Origin: Sesamum alatum
Taxonomy: Eukaryota > Streptophyta > Magnoliopsida > Lamiales > Pedaliaceae
Assembly (NCBI GenBank): GCA_034509735.1
Contig: JACGWO010000008.1
Coordinates: 16,131,864 to 16,195,863 of the forward strand
Reading direction: 5' to 3'
Length of the DNA stretch: 64,000 bases
A model generated the notes under the pieces. That model was not told the origin of the DNA. It did not search any database and saw only the letters and a list, made by a program, of their open reading frames with translations. Each line of letters begins with the position of its first letter. Positions within the stretch are counted from its first letter, which is position 1. The translations under genes and the position numbers were made by a program. Below are positions 1-11,162 of this stretch, piece by piece.

Positions 1-135
1 ATAAATTAAACAAATATTATACACACACATATATATATATATATGCATATATATGTAACAATTAACAAGGTGATTTTTTGAATAAAAGGAAAATGATTAT
101 GAAAAATAGACATTGAGATAATATAAAGCAGTTCA

Positions 136-568
136 TGTTGAGAATTCCCGAAAGAGTTAAACTTGTCTTCTAGTTTTCATCAGACACAGTTTTTTAGAAA
201 ACTTTCTGATGCATTTTCAAAATAAAAACGGTTGTCATTCCTGATCAATCTTATATGTAATTAAAGCTCAATGTGTCTTTTCAAATGGTCCAAGTTTAAA
301 GTCCATTGAAAGTTTATGCAGAAAGTTATAACTAGTTTACCAAGAACTACCAGAAATAGAGAATGATGTTTAGAAATTCTGTTATTGCATTTATTTTATG
401 TACGAATTCTATGCTTATTAGCCGGTGTTTAGGCCTATAAAATGACTTGTAATATGATATTATTCAAGTGAATAAGAGGCGCAATTTAGAGTACAAGATT
501 TCTAAGACATACTCCTCTTTTCTTCCTTCAAAAGTATTGTTATATAAATAAAACCATAGCTTCCAACA
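136..568 (+). repeat. Left (5') LTR of copia element
   Basis: Direct repeat of 4637-5072, about 433 bases, starting TGTTGAG and ending CCAACA. It would carry the promoter and polyadenylation signal of the element. The flanking target copy is GTTCA at 131-135. Confidence 0.93.
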
Positions 569-571
569 AAG

Positions 572-585
572 TGGTATCAGGAGCC
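572..585 (+). other. Primer binding site, tRNA-Met type
   Basis: TGGTATCAGGAGCC lies three bases after the left LTR. It matches the plant initiator tRNA-Met complement TGGTATCAGAGC apart from one extra G. This is where minus-strand DNA synthesis would be primed. Confidence 0.85.
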
Positions 586-593
586 TAGTTAAA

Positions 594-3500
594 ATGACCA
601 CCAAAACCCCACGTATCTCCTTCAAATACCCAACTCTGACCATACCCAATTATGATCAATGGTAAATTAGAATGAAAAGCTATTCTTGGGGCTCGTGGCT
701 TGTGGAATATTATTGAGACCAGAAATGATGAATCCACCGATGAGGGTGCTCTTTCTGTAGCCAAACTAACTACATTGCAGAAAAGGAGAAGTGGAGATCA
801 AAGTGCTCTCAGCATCGTCCATTAAGGATTGGATGACGAGATGTTTGAGAAAATCACCAATGAGTCAAAGGAAAAGGATGCATGGGACATTTTAAAGAAT
901 TCCTCGGAGGGAGTTGATAATGTGAAGTAGGTACGCCTCCAAACTCTAAGGGCTAAGTTTAAGTCACTTTTGATGAAGGATAATGAATCCATTATGGATT
1001 ATTTCCCTCGAGTTTTATTGGTGGTAAATCAAATGAAGTAGCTCGGTGAAAAATTGACGGATGTAAGAGTAGTCGAGAAGATTTTATACTCTCTTAATGC
1101 GGAGTTCAATCTAATAGTGGTGGCTATTGAAGAGGCTAAAAACATAGATACCATGACTATTGAAGAGTTAAATGGATGGTTAATAGTTCATGAAGAAAGA
1201 ATGAAAAGAAATCAAAAAAGTGCCGGTGGAACAAGTCTTGCAAGCAAAACTTTCCTTTAATCCTAAAAGGAAATGCTTCTGATAGAAGAGGAAGAAGTCA
1301 AGCTCGTGGTAGAGGCCGAGATCGTTGGTATGGTCTTGGTCACGGTCTAGAAAGAGGAGAAGGTCGAGGCCAAGGAAAAGGTGAACAGAACTCAAACCCA
1401 AGATGGTGCAAGTAGGAGTTTTCAAAGAGGTCATGGTCGAGGAAGAAACAACAAAAATTAGAGGAAAATTGATAAAAGTCATGTTGAGTGCTATGCATAT
1501 AGAAGAATCAGACACTATTCATAGGAATGTCAATCTAAACTTAATGTGGAAGAGACAAACCTTACCTAGCATAAGCAGAAAGAAGGTGACGCCCTCTTGT
1601 TTTCTCCAAAGGAAAGCACTACAAAAAATAATGTCACATGGTATCTTGATAATGGCGCAAGCAACCACATGACTAGAAATAAAAACAAGTTTGTGCAAAT
1701 GGACACAAAAGTAACTGGTGACGTTCATTTTGGAGATGATACTAAAGTGGAGATCAAGGAAAACAATATGATAATTTTGGCTACAAATAATGGAGATCAC
1801 AAACTTCTCCACAATGTCTACATTCCAAGAATGAAAAATAATATTTTGAGCACCGATCAACTTTTGGAGAGTGGACACAAAGTGAAGATGGAGAACAAAT
1901 TTCTATGACTTTGAGACCGAGATGATAGGTTTGTCGCAAAAGTTGTCATCACAGTAACCGAATGTTCAAGCTATATGTGAAGACGGTCGAAGCAAAGTAT
2001 CTACAAGCTTGCATCAATGATTCTTCATGGATATGGCATATGAGATTCGGACATCTCAACTTTGATAAGCTTATTAAGATGCTAGGAGAAAAGAATATGG
2101 TGAGAGGAGTTCCCAAAATAAATCACCCATATCAATTATGTGAGGCATGTGTGCTTGGCAAGCATGCAATAAAAAACTTTCCAAATCAGTCACGTTCAAG
2201 AGCAAACAAATGTCTACAACTTGTGCATGCAGATGTGTGTAGTTCTTTCAACAAAAAATCATTTGATAAAAGTTCATATTTTATACTCTTTATCAATGAT
2301 TTTACAAGGAAGACGTGGGTTTTTTTTTTTAAAATCTAAGAGTGAAGCTTTTGAGACTTTTAAAAGGTTTAAAACTCATGTTGAGAAAGAAAGTGGTTTT
2401 GCACTCAAAGCTCGAAGGACAGATAGAGGTGGTGAGTTCATTTCTAATGAATTCAAAGTTTTTTGTGAAATCAACATCGTATGACTGTTCCAAGAACACC
2501 ACAACAAAATACCATTGTGGAAAGAAAGAATAGAACGATTGTAAACATGGCGAGAACAATGCTGAAAAGTAAGGCAATGCTGAAAGAGTTTTGGTCGAAA
2601 TAATTACATGTTCGTGTATCTTTCAAACAGATCCCCTACAAGGAGTTTGGAGAAAATAACTCCATAAGAAGCATGGAGTGGATGGAAGTCAAGTGTGAAG
2701 CACTTAAGAGTTTTTGGCTCTATTTACTATGTTCATGTGCCGGAACAACAAAGAACAAAATAGATGACCGAACTAAGAAGATGGTCTTTCTTGGCTATGA
2801 TGAGAACTCTAAGGGGTACAAATATTTTGATCCTATTTCTAAAAAGGTTGTGGTTAGTAGAGACGTGGAGTTTGAAGAAGGCGCCTCATGGAATTGGAAT
2901 ATCAAAAGAGGAGAGAAGTATTATTTTCTTCCACATCCAGAAGAAGAAGAGAAGGAGGAGCAAGAAGTTGAAGGCGAGAATTCAGTCCCCTCAACACCAA
3001 GTTCAAGCGAACAAGCTCAAAGGTATACTAGCATAAGTTATCTTTATGATGCTACGGAGAGAAAAAATTGTGATAATCTTTTTTGTTTATTTATGAATGA
3101 TTAACCTTTGAGTTTTGAAGAAGCTATAAGGAAGAAGAAATGGATGCGAGCTATGGAGGAAGAAATCCATTCAATAGAGAAAAATGACACTTGGGAGATA
3201 GCTACACTACCAAGTGGTCATGAAGCGATTGAAGTCAAATGGGTATACAAGATAAATAGAAATGCAAAAGGAGAAGTAAAAAGGTATAAAGCGAGGCTTG
3301 TCGCAAGGGGTATAAACAAAATCATGGGTGTTGACTATGAAGAAGTTTTTGCTCCTATTGCTCGCTTGGAGATAATACAGTTGTTTGTCGTTGTTGCAGC
3401 ACAAAATAGATGGCTAATTCATCAAATAGATGTGAAATTCGTATTTTTTAATGGTACTCTTGAAGAAGAAGTGTATCTTGAACAGTCGATGGTTTCATGG

Positions 3501-4632
3501 TTATAGACCATGAAGAAAAGGTGTTAAAGTTGAAGAAACCTTACATGGGTTCAAGCAAGCACCAAAGGCATGGTATAATTGTCTTGACAACTATTTTCAA
3601 GAAAATGGTTTATCAAGGTGCCTTCATGAGTATGATCTTATATGAAGAAGGAGAAGAGAGATATACTATGTGTATGCATTTATGTGAATGGTCTCATTCT
3701 TAGGAGAAATAATCCACATATGTATGACAACTTCAAGAAGGCAATGGCGCAAGAATTTGAGATGAATGACATGAGACTCATGTCATATTATTTGGGATTA
3801 AAAGTAAAGCAACAAAGGGATGGAACCTTCATTTCTAAAGAAGCGTATGCAAGGGAGATCATAAAAAAGTTCAAGATGATGGAATGAAATCCGGTGAATA
3901 CTCCAAAAGAGTGCGGAGTAAAAATTTTCAAAGACAATGGAGCAAGAAAAACGACTCAACTACATTTCAAAGTCTTGTTGAGAGTCTACAATACTTGACA
4001 TGTACTAGACCAGACATACTATTTGCAGTGGGATTAGTGAGCCGGTTCATGGAGAATTCAAGTGAAGAACACATGAATGCTGCAAAAAGAGTTCTTCGAT
4101 ATCTGAAAGGTACTCTTAATTATGGCATAATCTATACCTCTTCTAATAATGATTGCTTAAGAGGATATTGTGATAGTGATTATGCCGGTGATATTGATGA
4201 ATAAAAAAGCACAACTGGGTTTGTGTTTCTCTTTGGATAAAATGCAATTGCATGGTGCTCACGGAAGCAACCAATTGTGATTCTATCAATATGCGAGTTG
4301 GAGTACATTGCCACAACTGCGGGAACATGTAATACAATTTGCCTAAGAAGACTGCTAAGTGAACTTTATTTTTCACAAGATGGAACAACTAAAATCATAG
4401 AGGACAATAAATCAACTATTGCTCTTGTTAAGAATCTGGTGTTTCATGGTTGAAGCCAACATATAGATGCAAGGTTTCATTTTATTTAGGATCGCGTTGC
4501 TATCAAAGAGATTGAGGTAGAGTACATCAAAACTCTTGATCAAGTTGCAGATATTTTTATTGAGACCCTCAAAAAAGATAGATTCCAACAGCTTAGAGAG
4601 ATGATTAGAGTTATAAAGAAGTCAAGTTTATA
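594..4632 (+). pseudogene. Copia gag-pol polyprotein, disabled
   Basis: Gag starts at the ATG at 594 (MTTKTPRISFKYP) and meets a TAA stop after about 23 codons (after DQW). The CCHC zinc knuckle near 1470-1530 is damaged. Protease is seen at about 1640 (DNGASNHM), the GAG-pre-integrase zinc region at about 2020-2180 (WHMRFGHL, CEACVLGK), and the integrase core near 2270-2620 with a frame break in a T-run at 2321-2330. Reverse transcriptase begins at about 3108 (KARLVARG), and the usual YVDD catalytic motif reads YVNG near 3680. RNase H runs from about 4160 (CDSDYAGD) to about 4630 and contains several stops. Domain order is that of Ty1-copia. The stops are spread across every domain, so this is a fossil and not one recent mutation. 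Confidence 0.93.
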
Positions 4633-4636
4633 GGGA

Positions 4637-5072
4637 TGTTGAGAATTCCCAAAAGAATTAAATTTATCTTCTAGTTTTCAGCAGTCATAGTTTTTTAGCA
4701 GACTTTCAAATACATTTTCAGAATGCAAGCGGTTGTCATTCTTGGTGAATCTTATATGGAATTAAAGCTCTGCGAGTCTAGTTTCATATGGTCCAAGATT
4801 TAAGTCTATTAAAAGTTTTTTGCAGAAAGTTATGTCTATTTTATCAAGGATTGCCAGAAACATAGAATGATGTTTAGAATTCTGTTTTTGCATTTATTCA
4901 ATGTATGAAATTCTATGCTTATCAGTTGGTGTTTACGCCTATAAATGACTTGTACTATGTAATTCAAGTGAATAGAGAGGGACAATTTAGAGTATAAAAT
5001 TTCTAAAATATACTTTTCTTCTCTTCCTTTAAAAGTATTGTTATACAATTAAACACATCATAACTTACACCA
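4637..5072 (+). repeat. Right (3') LTR of copia element
   Basis: Direct repeat of 136-568, about 436 bases. It ends ACACCA at 5072 and is followed at once by the target copy GTTCA (5073-5077). Confidence 0.93.
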
Positions 5073-5077
5073 GTTCA

Positions 5078-5809
5078 ATCATCTAATATTTATATAAAAC
5101 GAATTAGAAGTTTATTGATCAAGCATTTGTTCACAATTGTAGACACTCAAATATAGTAGACAGTATCAAAGGAAGTATATATAGCTTTTCAATTATTGTA
5201 TATTAATTGCTATCATCATAATTAGCATTAGTATTAGTATTAGGGATCACCAAATTTAAAACCGAAAGAGTGTACGACATAAGTTCTATACACGTGCGCG
5301 CACATACACACGTATCCGCACATATCTATTATATCTTGGTAAAATTTACATATATATATATATATTCACTAAATAAAAATATTTCTAAGGAAACTTCATT
5401 TTTCTCAATTTTATTTTCCAAAAATATTTTACATTGAATTATAAGAAAATATAAATAATCGTATGTTAAGATTTGTTAACATAATTAATAGAGAAGTAAA
5501 ATAAGAATGCACTAAAATTGCTACAAACATATATGAATATAGATAACACATATGTTATATGTAAATAAGTACTTTTAAAATAAGCATTAATTGAGCTTAT
5601 TTGTAGATATATTTTAACTAACATTCGTAAATATCGTATTATTTTATCTTATTATTAAAATAATATAAAAAGTAAATATTGATAATATATAAATTAATTT
5701 TAAAAATAATAAAGTATTTACAAAATAGAAAAAATTGGCAACCCAACTGGAGCTCAACAAACTCAGGTACCTTCGACAGCCTCACAAGCTGGCTCGACTC
5801 GTCTTGGTA

Positions 5810-5848
<39 letters not shown>

Positions 5849-5885
5849 AGGTCGACCAACATGAACTTTGCAAATTCTAATTGCA
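5078..5885. other. AT-rich intergenic spacer
   Basis: No gene is visible. The stretch holds simple repeats, including (TA)n at about 5812-5842 and a shorter AT run near 5350, and otherwise low-complexity AT-rich DNA. Confidence 0.6.
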
Positions 5886-6216
5886 TTTGGATTGAAGGAT
5901 TTGACATTATGGGTTTCAAATTCTTAATAACAAATCCTTTGAATTTGTTTGGGTAATTTTAAATTTAAAGGATTTCAAATCCTTCCATTCTAATTTTGAA
6001 CTATGTTTTGATGAAAATGGATGGATTTCAAATTCTTTTCAAATTGAGGGATTTCAAATCCTTTCTCCAAATTCTTCCTTCAAATCAAAATCTATCAAAT
6101 TCTAATTTTGAACTATGTTTTGATGAAAATGAATGGATTTCAAATTCTTTTCAAATGGAGGGATTTGAAATCCTTTCTCCAAATTCTTCCTTCAAATTCA
6201 AATCCATCAATCCAAA
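5886..6216. mobile_element. Miniature inverted-repeat element with internal tandem repeat
   Basis: The left end TTTGGATTGAAGGATTTGA is mirrored at the right end, whose reverse complement reads TTTGGATTGATGGATTTGA. Inside, a unit of about 112 bases occurs twice head to tail (about 5989-6100 and 6101-6212) with few differences. There is no coding capacity. The target duplication is not clear, so the superfamily is left open. Confidence 0.6.
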
Positions 6217-6524
6217 CACACCCTAAATTATATGTAAATTTACCAGATCAATGTTTTCACTATAAATATCTAATCAAATGGTGCATGCCTGAATGAAGAT
6301 ATATATATATATATATGTCATTGGTGCACTCAATTCTTCTTTGTTTAAAATTCATTTTCAATTAATATTTGAGACCAACTTTAAAATCATCAGTATCCTT
6401 TAATTGACTTCGGATTAGTTCATTTTATGAATTTTCTGCATTAATTTCGGCCAAATTATGTGATCTCATTTCTTAAATTACTCTTTCAAAACTTTACCCT
6501 AACTCATTTTGCTCCCACGTATTC

Positions 6525-8755
6525 GGGCGAAATATTTTTGTAGTACTATTAAAATAAAGGGTAAAATATTTTTTTTGTCACGTAAGATTAGGGCATTATT
6601 TATTTTGGTGCCACAACTTAGGTAGATGGTTGTTTTAGTCCCATAAAAATACATTCTTTAGTTTTATTGGTCCAAAAAAATATGTGCAATTTAGTTAGGT
6701 GGTTGTTTTAGTCCCATAAGATACGTTTTTTAGTTTTTTTGGTTCCAAATGCAGGTGGTTGTTTTAGTCGCATAAAACATGTTTTTCAGTTTTTTTGGTT
6801 CCAAAATGTCATGTGTTGGGACAAAAAAAATTGAAAAATGTATTTTATGGGACTAAAATAGCCACCTACCTAATTGTGGTACCAAAACAAATAATGCCCT
6901 GATTTTACGGGACCAAGAAAGCATTTTGTCCTAAAAAAAGTCATTATTATTTTTTGTACCATAATTGTGTCGAGTGTCGCTTTTGGTACTATTAAATAAA
7001 AAAACACGCCTTTTTTTTATCCTAAAGTAACGGCAAAAGGCATGTACCTCCACATGGCCGTTAACGATTGTTAACTCTTGTTGCTCATGTCAGGCCCTGT
7101 TGAATTGTACCAAAAAATCAGGAAAAAAGTTTTTTTTTTTTTTGGTACCATTAATTAAGAGGGAAAAAATTAATATTTGGCCAATTTTGACCACGACCTA
7201 AAAGAATGTTTTTTTCCTTTTACAAAAATAAAAATGTTAGGGAAATTTTATTTTAATATATATATATAATAAAATAGCTTTAAAAGTATAATTATGCATT
7301 TCAGATAATTTCTAGGATCCCTTTTACTATTTATCAGATAAATTCTAGCATCTTTTTATTATTTTTTGAAATTAAATTATTATTTGGTCTAAGAATATTT
7401 TAATAAATTTTGAAAAAAAATTATAAGAAATGTAATTTATTATAAAAATATATATATATATATATATTATAGAAATTTTATTTTAAAATATACAATAAAT
7501 TTATAATTACAATTAATATATTTTTTAGATAACTTTTAGGATCTTTTTATTAATTTTTGAAATTGAATTATAATTTGGTCTGAAAGTATTTTAATACTCA
7601 ACAACAAACTATAAGAGAAAAAATATTTTTTAAAATAAAAGTATTAGAAAAAAATTATTTTTATAAAATTATAAATTAATTTTTAAATTATAATTATTTT
7701 TATTTGAAATAAATTCTAGCATCTTTCTATTATCTTTTTGAAATTGAATTATTCTTTGGTCTAACAATATTTTAGTAAAATTTGACACAAACTTTAAGAT
7801 AAAGGTATTAGATAATTTTTAGCTAAATAATGAATTAATTTTTAAATTGTATCTATTTAAATTTAACATAATTTTTTTATAAAATTTTTATTATTTATAT
7901 TAAAAATAAATTTCTCTAATAATATTTATTTTTTAAAAAATTAAAATTTATTTTTTATTGTTTTCAGTCGAAGTCTATTAAAATAATTTTTGAATAGATA
8001 AAAAATAATTAAAATATGCTAGAATTTATCTGAAATAAAAATAAGATAAATTATAAACTATTTTATTATTTACATTAAACAACATCTGTATTATTTTTAT
8101 TTTAAAAAACTAAAATTTATTTCTTATACTTTGTGGTCGAAGTTTATTAAAATATTTTCAGACAAAATAATAATTTAGTTTTTTAAAAAATAGATGCTAC
8201 ATTTTATCTCGAATATAAATAATTAGAATTAAAAAATAAATTTATCTAATCCTTTTATTCAAAAATAAAAGTTTTATTTCTTATAGTTTGTGCTCAAATA
8301 TTAAAATATTTTCACACCAAATAATAATTCAATTTTCAAATATTGTAGGAAAGGTTCGAGGAATTATCTGAAATACAAATAATTATAATTTAAAAGCTAT
8401 TTTATATATATAATAGATTAAAATTTCCCTAACATATTGATTTTGGTAGAAAGAAAAAAAAAAAACTTATAATTTGTGGTCAAAGTTGGTCAAAATATTC
8501 CCCCCCTCCCCTCCTTAATGGTACCAAAAAGCCATTTTTTTCTGTTTTTTGGTACCATGAAATCGGGCCACACATGAGCTTATAGGAGTTAATGGCTGTT
8601 AACGGCCATGTGCGAGGCACATGGCCTCTGTTGTTAACTTGGGACCAAAAAATCGTGTTTTCGTGTTTAATGCTATCAAAAGCAACGTTCGTCACAATTG
8701 TGGTATAAAAAACAATAATGACCTATTTTAATGGTACCAAAAAAATATTTTATCC
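6525..8755. mobile_element. Large foldback element, about 2.2 kb, MULE-like
   Basis: Almost the whole element is one imperfect inverted repeat. The left arm (about 6525-7860, minus a nested insertion at 6559-6931) pairs with the right arm (about 7870-8755). Matching landmarks are the TTTTTGGTACCAT motifs, CATGGCCGTTAAC at about 7056 against its complement at about 8600, and TGTTAGGGAAATTTTA at about 7237 against its complement at about 8420. Each arm also holds three diverged units of about 150-190 bases, with TCAGATAATTTC- and GGTCTGAAAATATTTTAA-like cores. There is no coding sequence. Foldback elements with long inverted repeats are known among Mutator-like families, but no clean target duplication was found and the outer ends are approximate. 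Confidence 0.75.
6559..6931. mobile_element. Small foldback element nested in the left arm
   Basis: The ends GGGTAAAAT and (reverse complement) GGACAAAAT open an inverted repeat that includes GGGCATTATTT and TTTTAGTCCCATAAAA on both sides. About three short units containing GGTGGTTGTTTTAGTC lie in tandem at 6622-6800. Flanks TAAAATAAA (6550-6558) and TAAAAAAAG (6932-6940) agree at 7 of 9 bases, as expected for a decayed MULE-type 9-bp duplication. The right arm of the larger element lacks this insert, so it preserves the uninterrupted site. Confidence 0.7.
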
Positions 8756-10402
8756 TTTAATTTCAAATTACGATTTAATTCCTCGCACGCAAATTTGTAC
8801 GTGTGGAAAATAATATTTTTGGTAAAATGTCATTAAACACTATGTGCGTGTTAATTTCATGTTAATGAATTATTCAAGTTATTTGGCATGGTAAAATGTC
8901 AGTAAACACTATGTTGCGGGAGTCTTCAAGTTCAAAACATATGTATATTTTCTTCATGGAAAAAGATATTGTTATTTTGCTAAAGGTAAATGAATACAAA
9001 GTAATTATTTATATATCATTCTATAAGATCTCTTACGTGCAAAAATTTAATAAGACATATATGTATTTATTTAGTTTTCAGTTATGAACTATTTGTATAT
9101 ATATAACATTTTATAGAAGCTCTAAAGTTCAAACATGTAATTTGTGCATAAATATATTTTGTGAAAAGTTAGTCTTGGACAAAAAACATTACAAAATATT
9201 CTGTTGTAACATTGACTTAAACGAAATTTTAAATAATTTTCTATGTTTATTAAGTTAAAGGTTAATCTTGGAAAAACATATTACAATATATATATATATA
9301 TATATACTGAAAATTATCCTGTAAATAAATATGTTACAAAAACTAAACATGTAATTTGAAAAAAATTATGTATTTTTTTTTCGTTCAAAATATTTTGACA
9401 AGATAACGTAGGACAACTAACTAATATGAAGGTAAAAATGACTATCTATGGTAAATACTATGATTTTGTTATGAGAGAAAATTATAACAAAAGTTGAGAT
9501 GATAAAATAAGATATTAATGTATTTATCGGCTCACAATAGAAGAATCCTAATCTAATAAGTAAATAGAAATTAAACTAGGAAGCAATCCTATTAATATAA
9601 ACTTCGTACATAAGTAGTAAATAAATAAAACTTTATCCATTATGATAAATAGATTGGCAGTCATGGGCAAGTCTCATCACAAGAATAATAAGTTTTGACA
9701 AAACTACATTTTTCTTTGCAAAATATTAGTTAATTTTTCATGCAAAATATTTTGATAACATTATTAAGTTTTTTCTGTACAAGTTTTGAAAGGGACTAAA
9801 TTGGATTTGAAATTTAAATGTGGGGGTCTCAGTGATTTTTGTCAATAAGGTAAATTTTTCGAAGGATAATTTCGAGAAAGTACATAATTTGGTGAAAAAT
9901 TAATTCTGGAAATTGGATTGAAAGACTAATTTAAAGTCGATTTAAAAAATAAGAATAATTATAAAGGTCGATTAAAATATCAGGGATGCGAAATGAATTT
10001 AATCCATTCATCACCTCACTTGAGTTAATACCAAATAATTAAATACTCAACTTAATTATAAAATAATTTAAATATTTTTTCAATTTATCGAACAAAAGGG
10101 TATAATGAATTAAAAAGCTTTTCCACATATTGTTCTTTTCTGTTCTTATTTTTAAGAAACTTAAGATCCGATCATAGGATGATTCTCATCTTACATTAAA
10201 CAAGATAAGAAATTTGTGTTCTACAATTTAAATGATGTTGATGCCAATCTATACTTTTAGTAGGGCAGGAGATGTTCCATCTCACATAGTTGGTGTTACA
10301 TGATATTAATGGAGGATGTGCTTGTGCTAACTACCCCTCCTATTTCAGGATTGTTGGTAGTAATAAAATTAGTGATCGGAGCACATTCAATATTTGTGAA
10401 AA
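8756..10402. other. AT-rich intergenic spacer
   Basis: Low-complexity AT-rich DNA with a (TA)n run near 9286-9306. Short open frames here have no recognisable domain. I see no gene or clear element. Confidence 0.55.
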
Positions 10403-10407
10403 GTATG

Positions 10408-11146
10408 TGTTTACACAAAATTTTGTGTCTGTAAAAATAATTACGAGACAAGAAAAATATGGATAAATAATTTTATTAATTTAAAAATAAAAGTGGATAC
10501 AATCTCTATAGTGAACGTATTCCCCTGATTCTTCTCTGCGAATTTCAATCCAAGGGCTGACGCTTGTTCTTGGACGGTGATGTGTAATCTCCTCCTAACT
10601 TGTGGAGCAAACTACGTGGCGCCTTGAAATTTGGTATCAAGGCCTTGAAGGATTTGATGCCGAGGAAGACTTGGAACCTTCACGGTCGTGGATCTTCGTC
10701 GTGGCAGAGAGTTTTTGGACTTGGGTTCCTTTGGATTTCTTGTGTTGTGTGGAGTGACTTCCTGTTTTGTGTTGTCTTCAATGCTCTATATAAATCCTCC
10801 CTTGAGTGGTGGAGGCCTCTTATTTATAGGTATGAGTAGGCTACGATAGTTTGGACTCATGTCTGTTAGGCTTGATCCCCGTGAGCTTTGACATGGACTA
10901 GTCTTTTGATGGATTGCATTTTGAACATGTATTTAGCCCGATTTAGCCAACCCAAAATAATAAATTTATATTTATTTTGGATTGACCCATAAAATGACAT
11001 AAGACCCAAATTTAATATGGGTTTATGAATTTAATTTCTTCACGACAAGCCCAAATTTATTATGGACTTTTATTTTGGAACCCAATTAGTAGCTAATTTA
11101 TTTAGGCTTTAATTGATAATTTATCCCAAAATTTTTAACGTCAACA
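10408..11146 (-). repeat. 3' LTR (minus orientation) of gag-only element
   Basis: Direct repeat of 16283-17023, sharing for example the stretch around ACGAGACAAGAAAAATATGG. The plus-strand end is GTCAACA at 11146. Short open frames inside are present in both LTR copies and are not genes. Confidence 0.92.
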
Positions 11147-11162
11147 GATGCCCCCACTTCAG
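11147..11162 (-). other. Polypurine tract of gag-only element
   Basis: On the minus strand this reads CTGAAGTGGGGGCATC and directly abuts the LTR start TGTTGACG. This is the usual position and composition of the plus-strand DNA primer. Confidence 0.85.

Larger units (their letters stand above)
136..5072 (+). mobile_element. Ty1-copia LTR retrotransposon, full length but degenerate
   Basis: Two related LTRs (136-568 and 4637-5072) both begin TGTTGAGAATTCCC and end in CA. They are flanked by an identical 5-bp duplication GTTCA at 131-135 and 5073-5077, the size expected for copia insertion. A tRNA-Met type primer site follows the left LTR. The remnant coding order is gag, protease, integrase, reverse transcriptase, RNase H, which defines copia rather than gypsy. 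The LTRs differ at many positions and the coding region has several stops and frameshifts, so the insertion is old and could not move by itself. Confidence 0.95.

Noticed and set aside
6525..8755. CRISPR-like regular repeats in the foldback
   Set aside because: The units are long, diverged and inverted between arms, with no spacers; CRISPR arrays are prokaryotic and this is plant DNA.
10600..10839. 79-codon frame repeated at 16476-16715
   Set aside because: The same frame occurs in both LTRs of one element; it is LTR sequence, not a gene.
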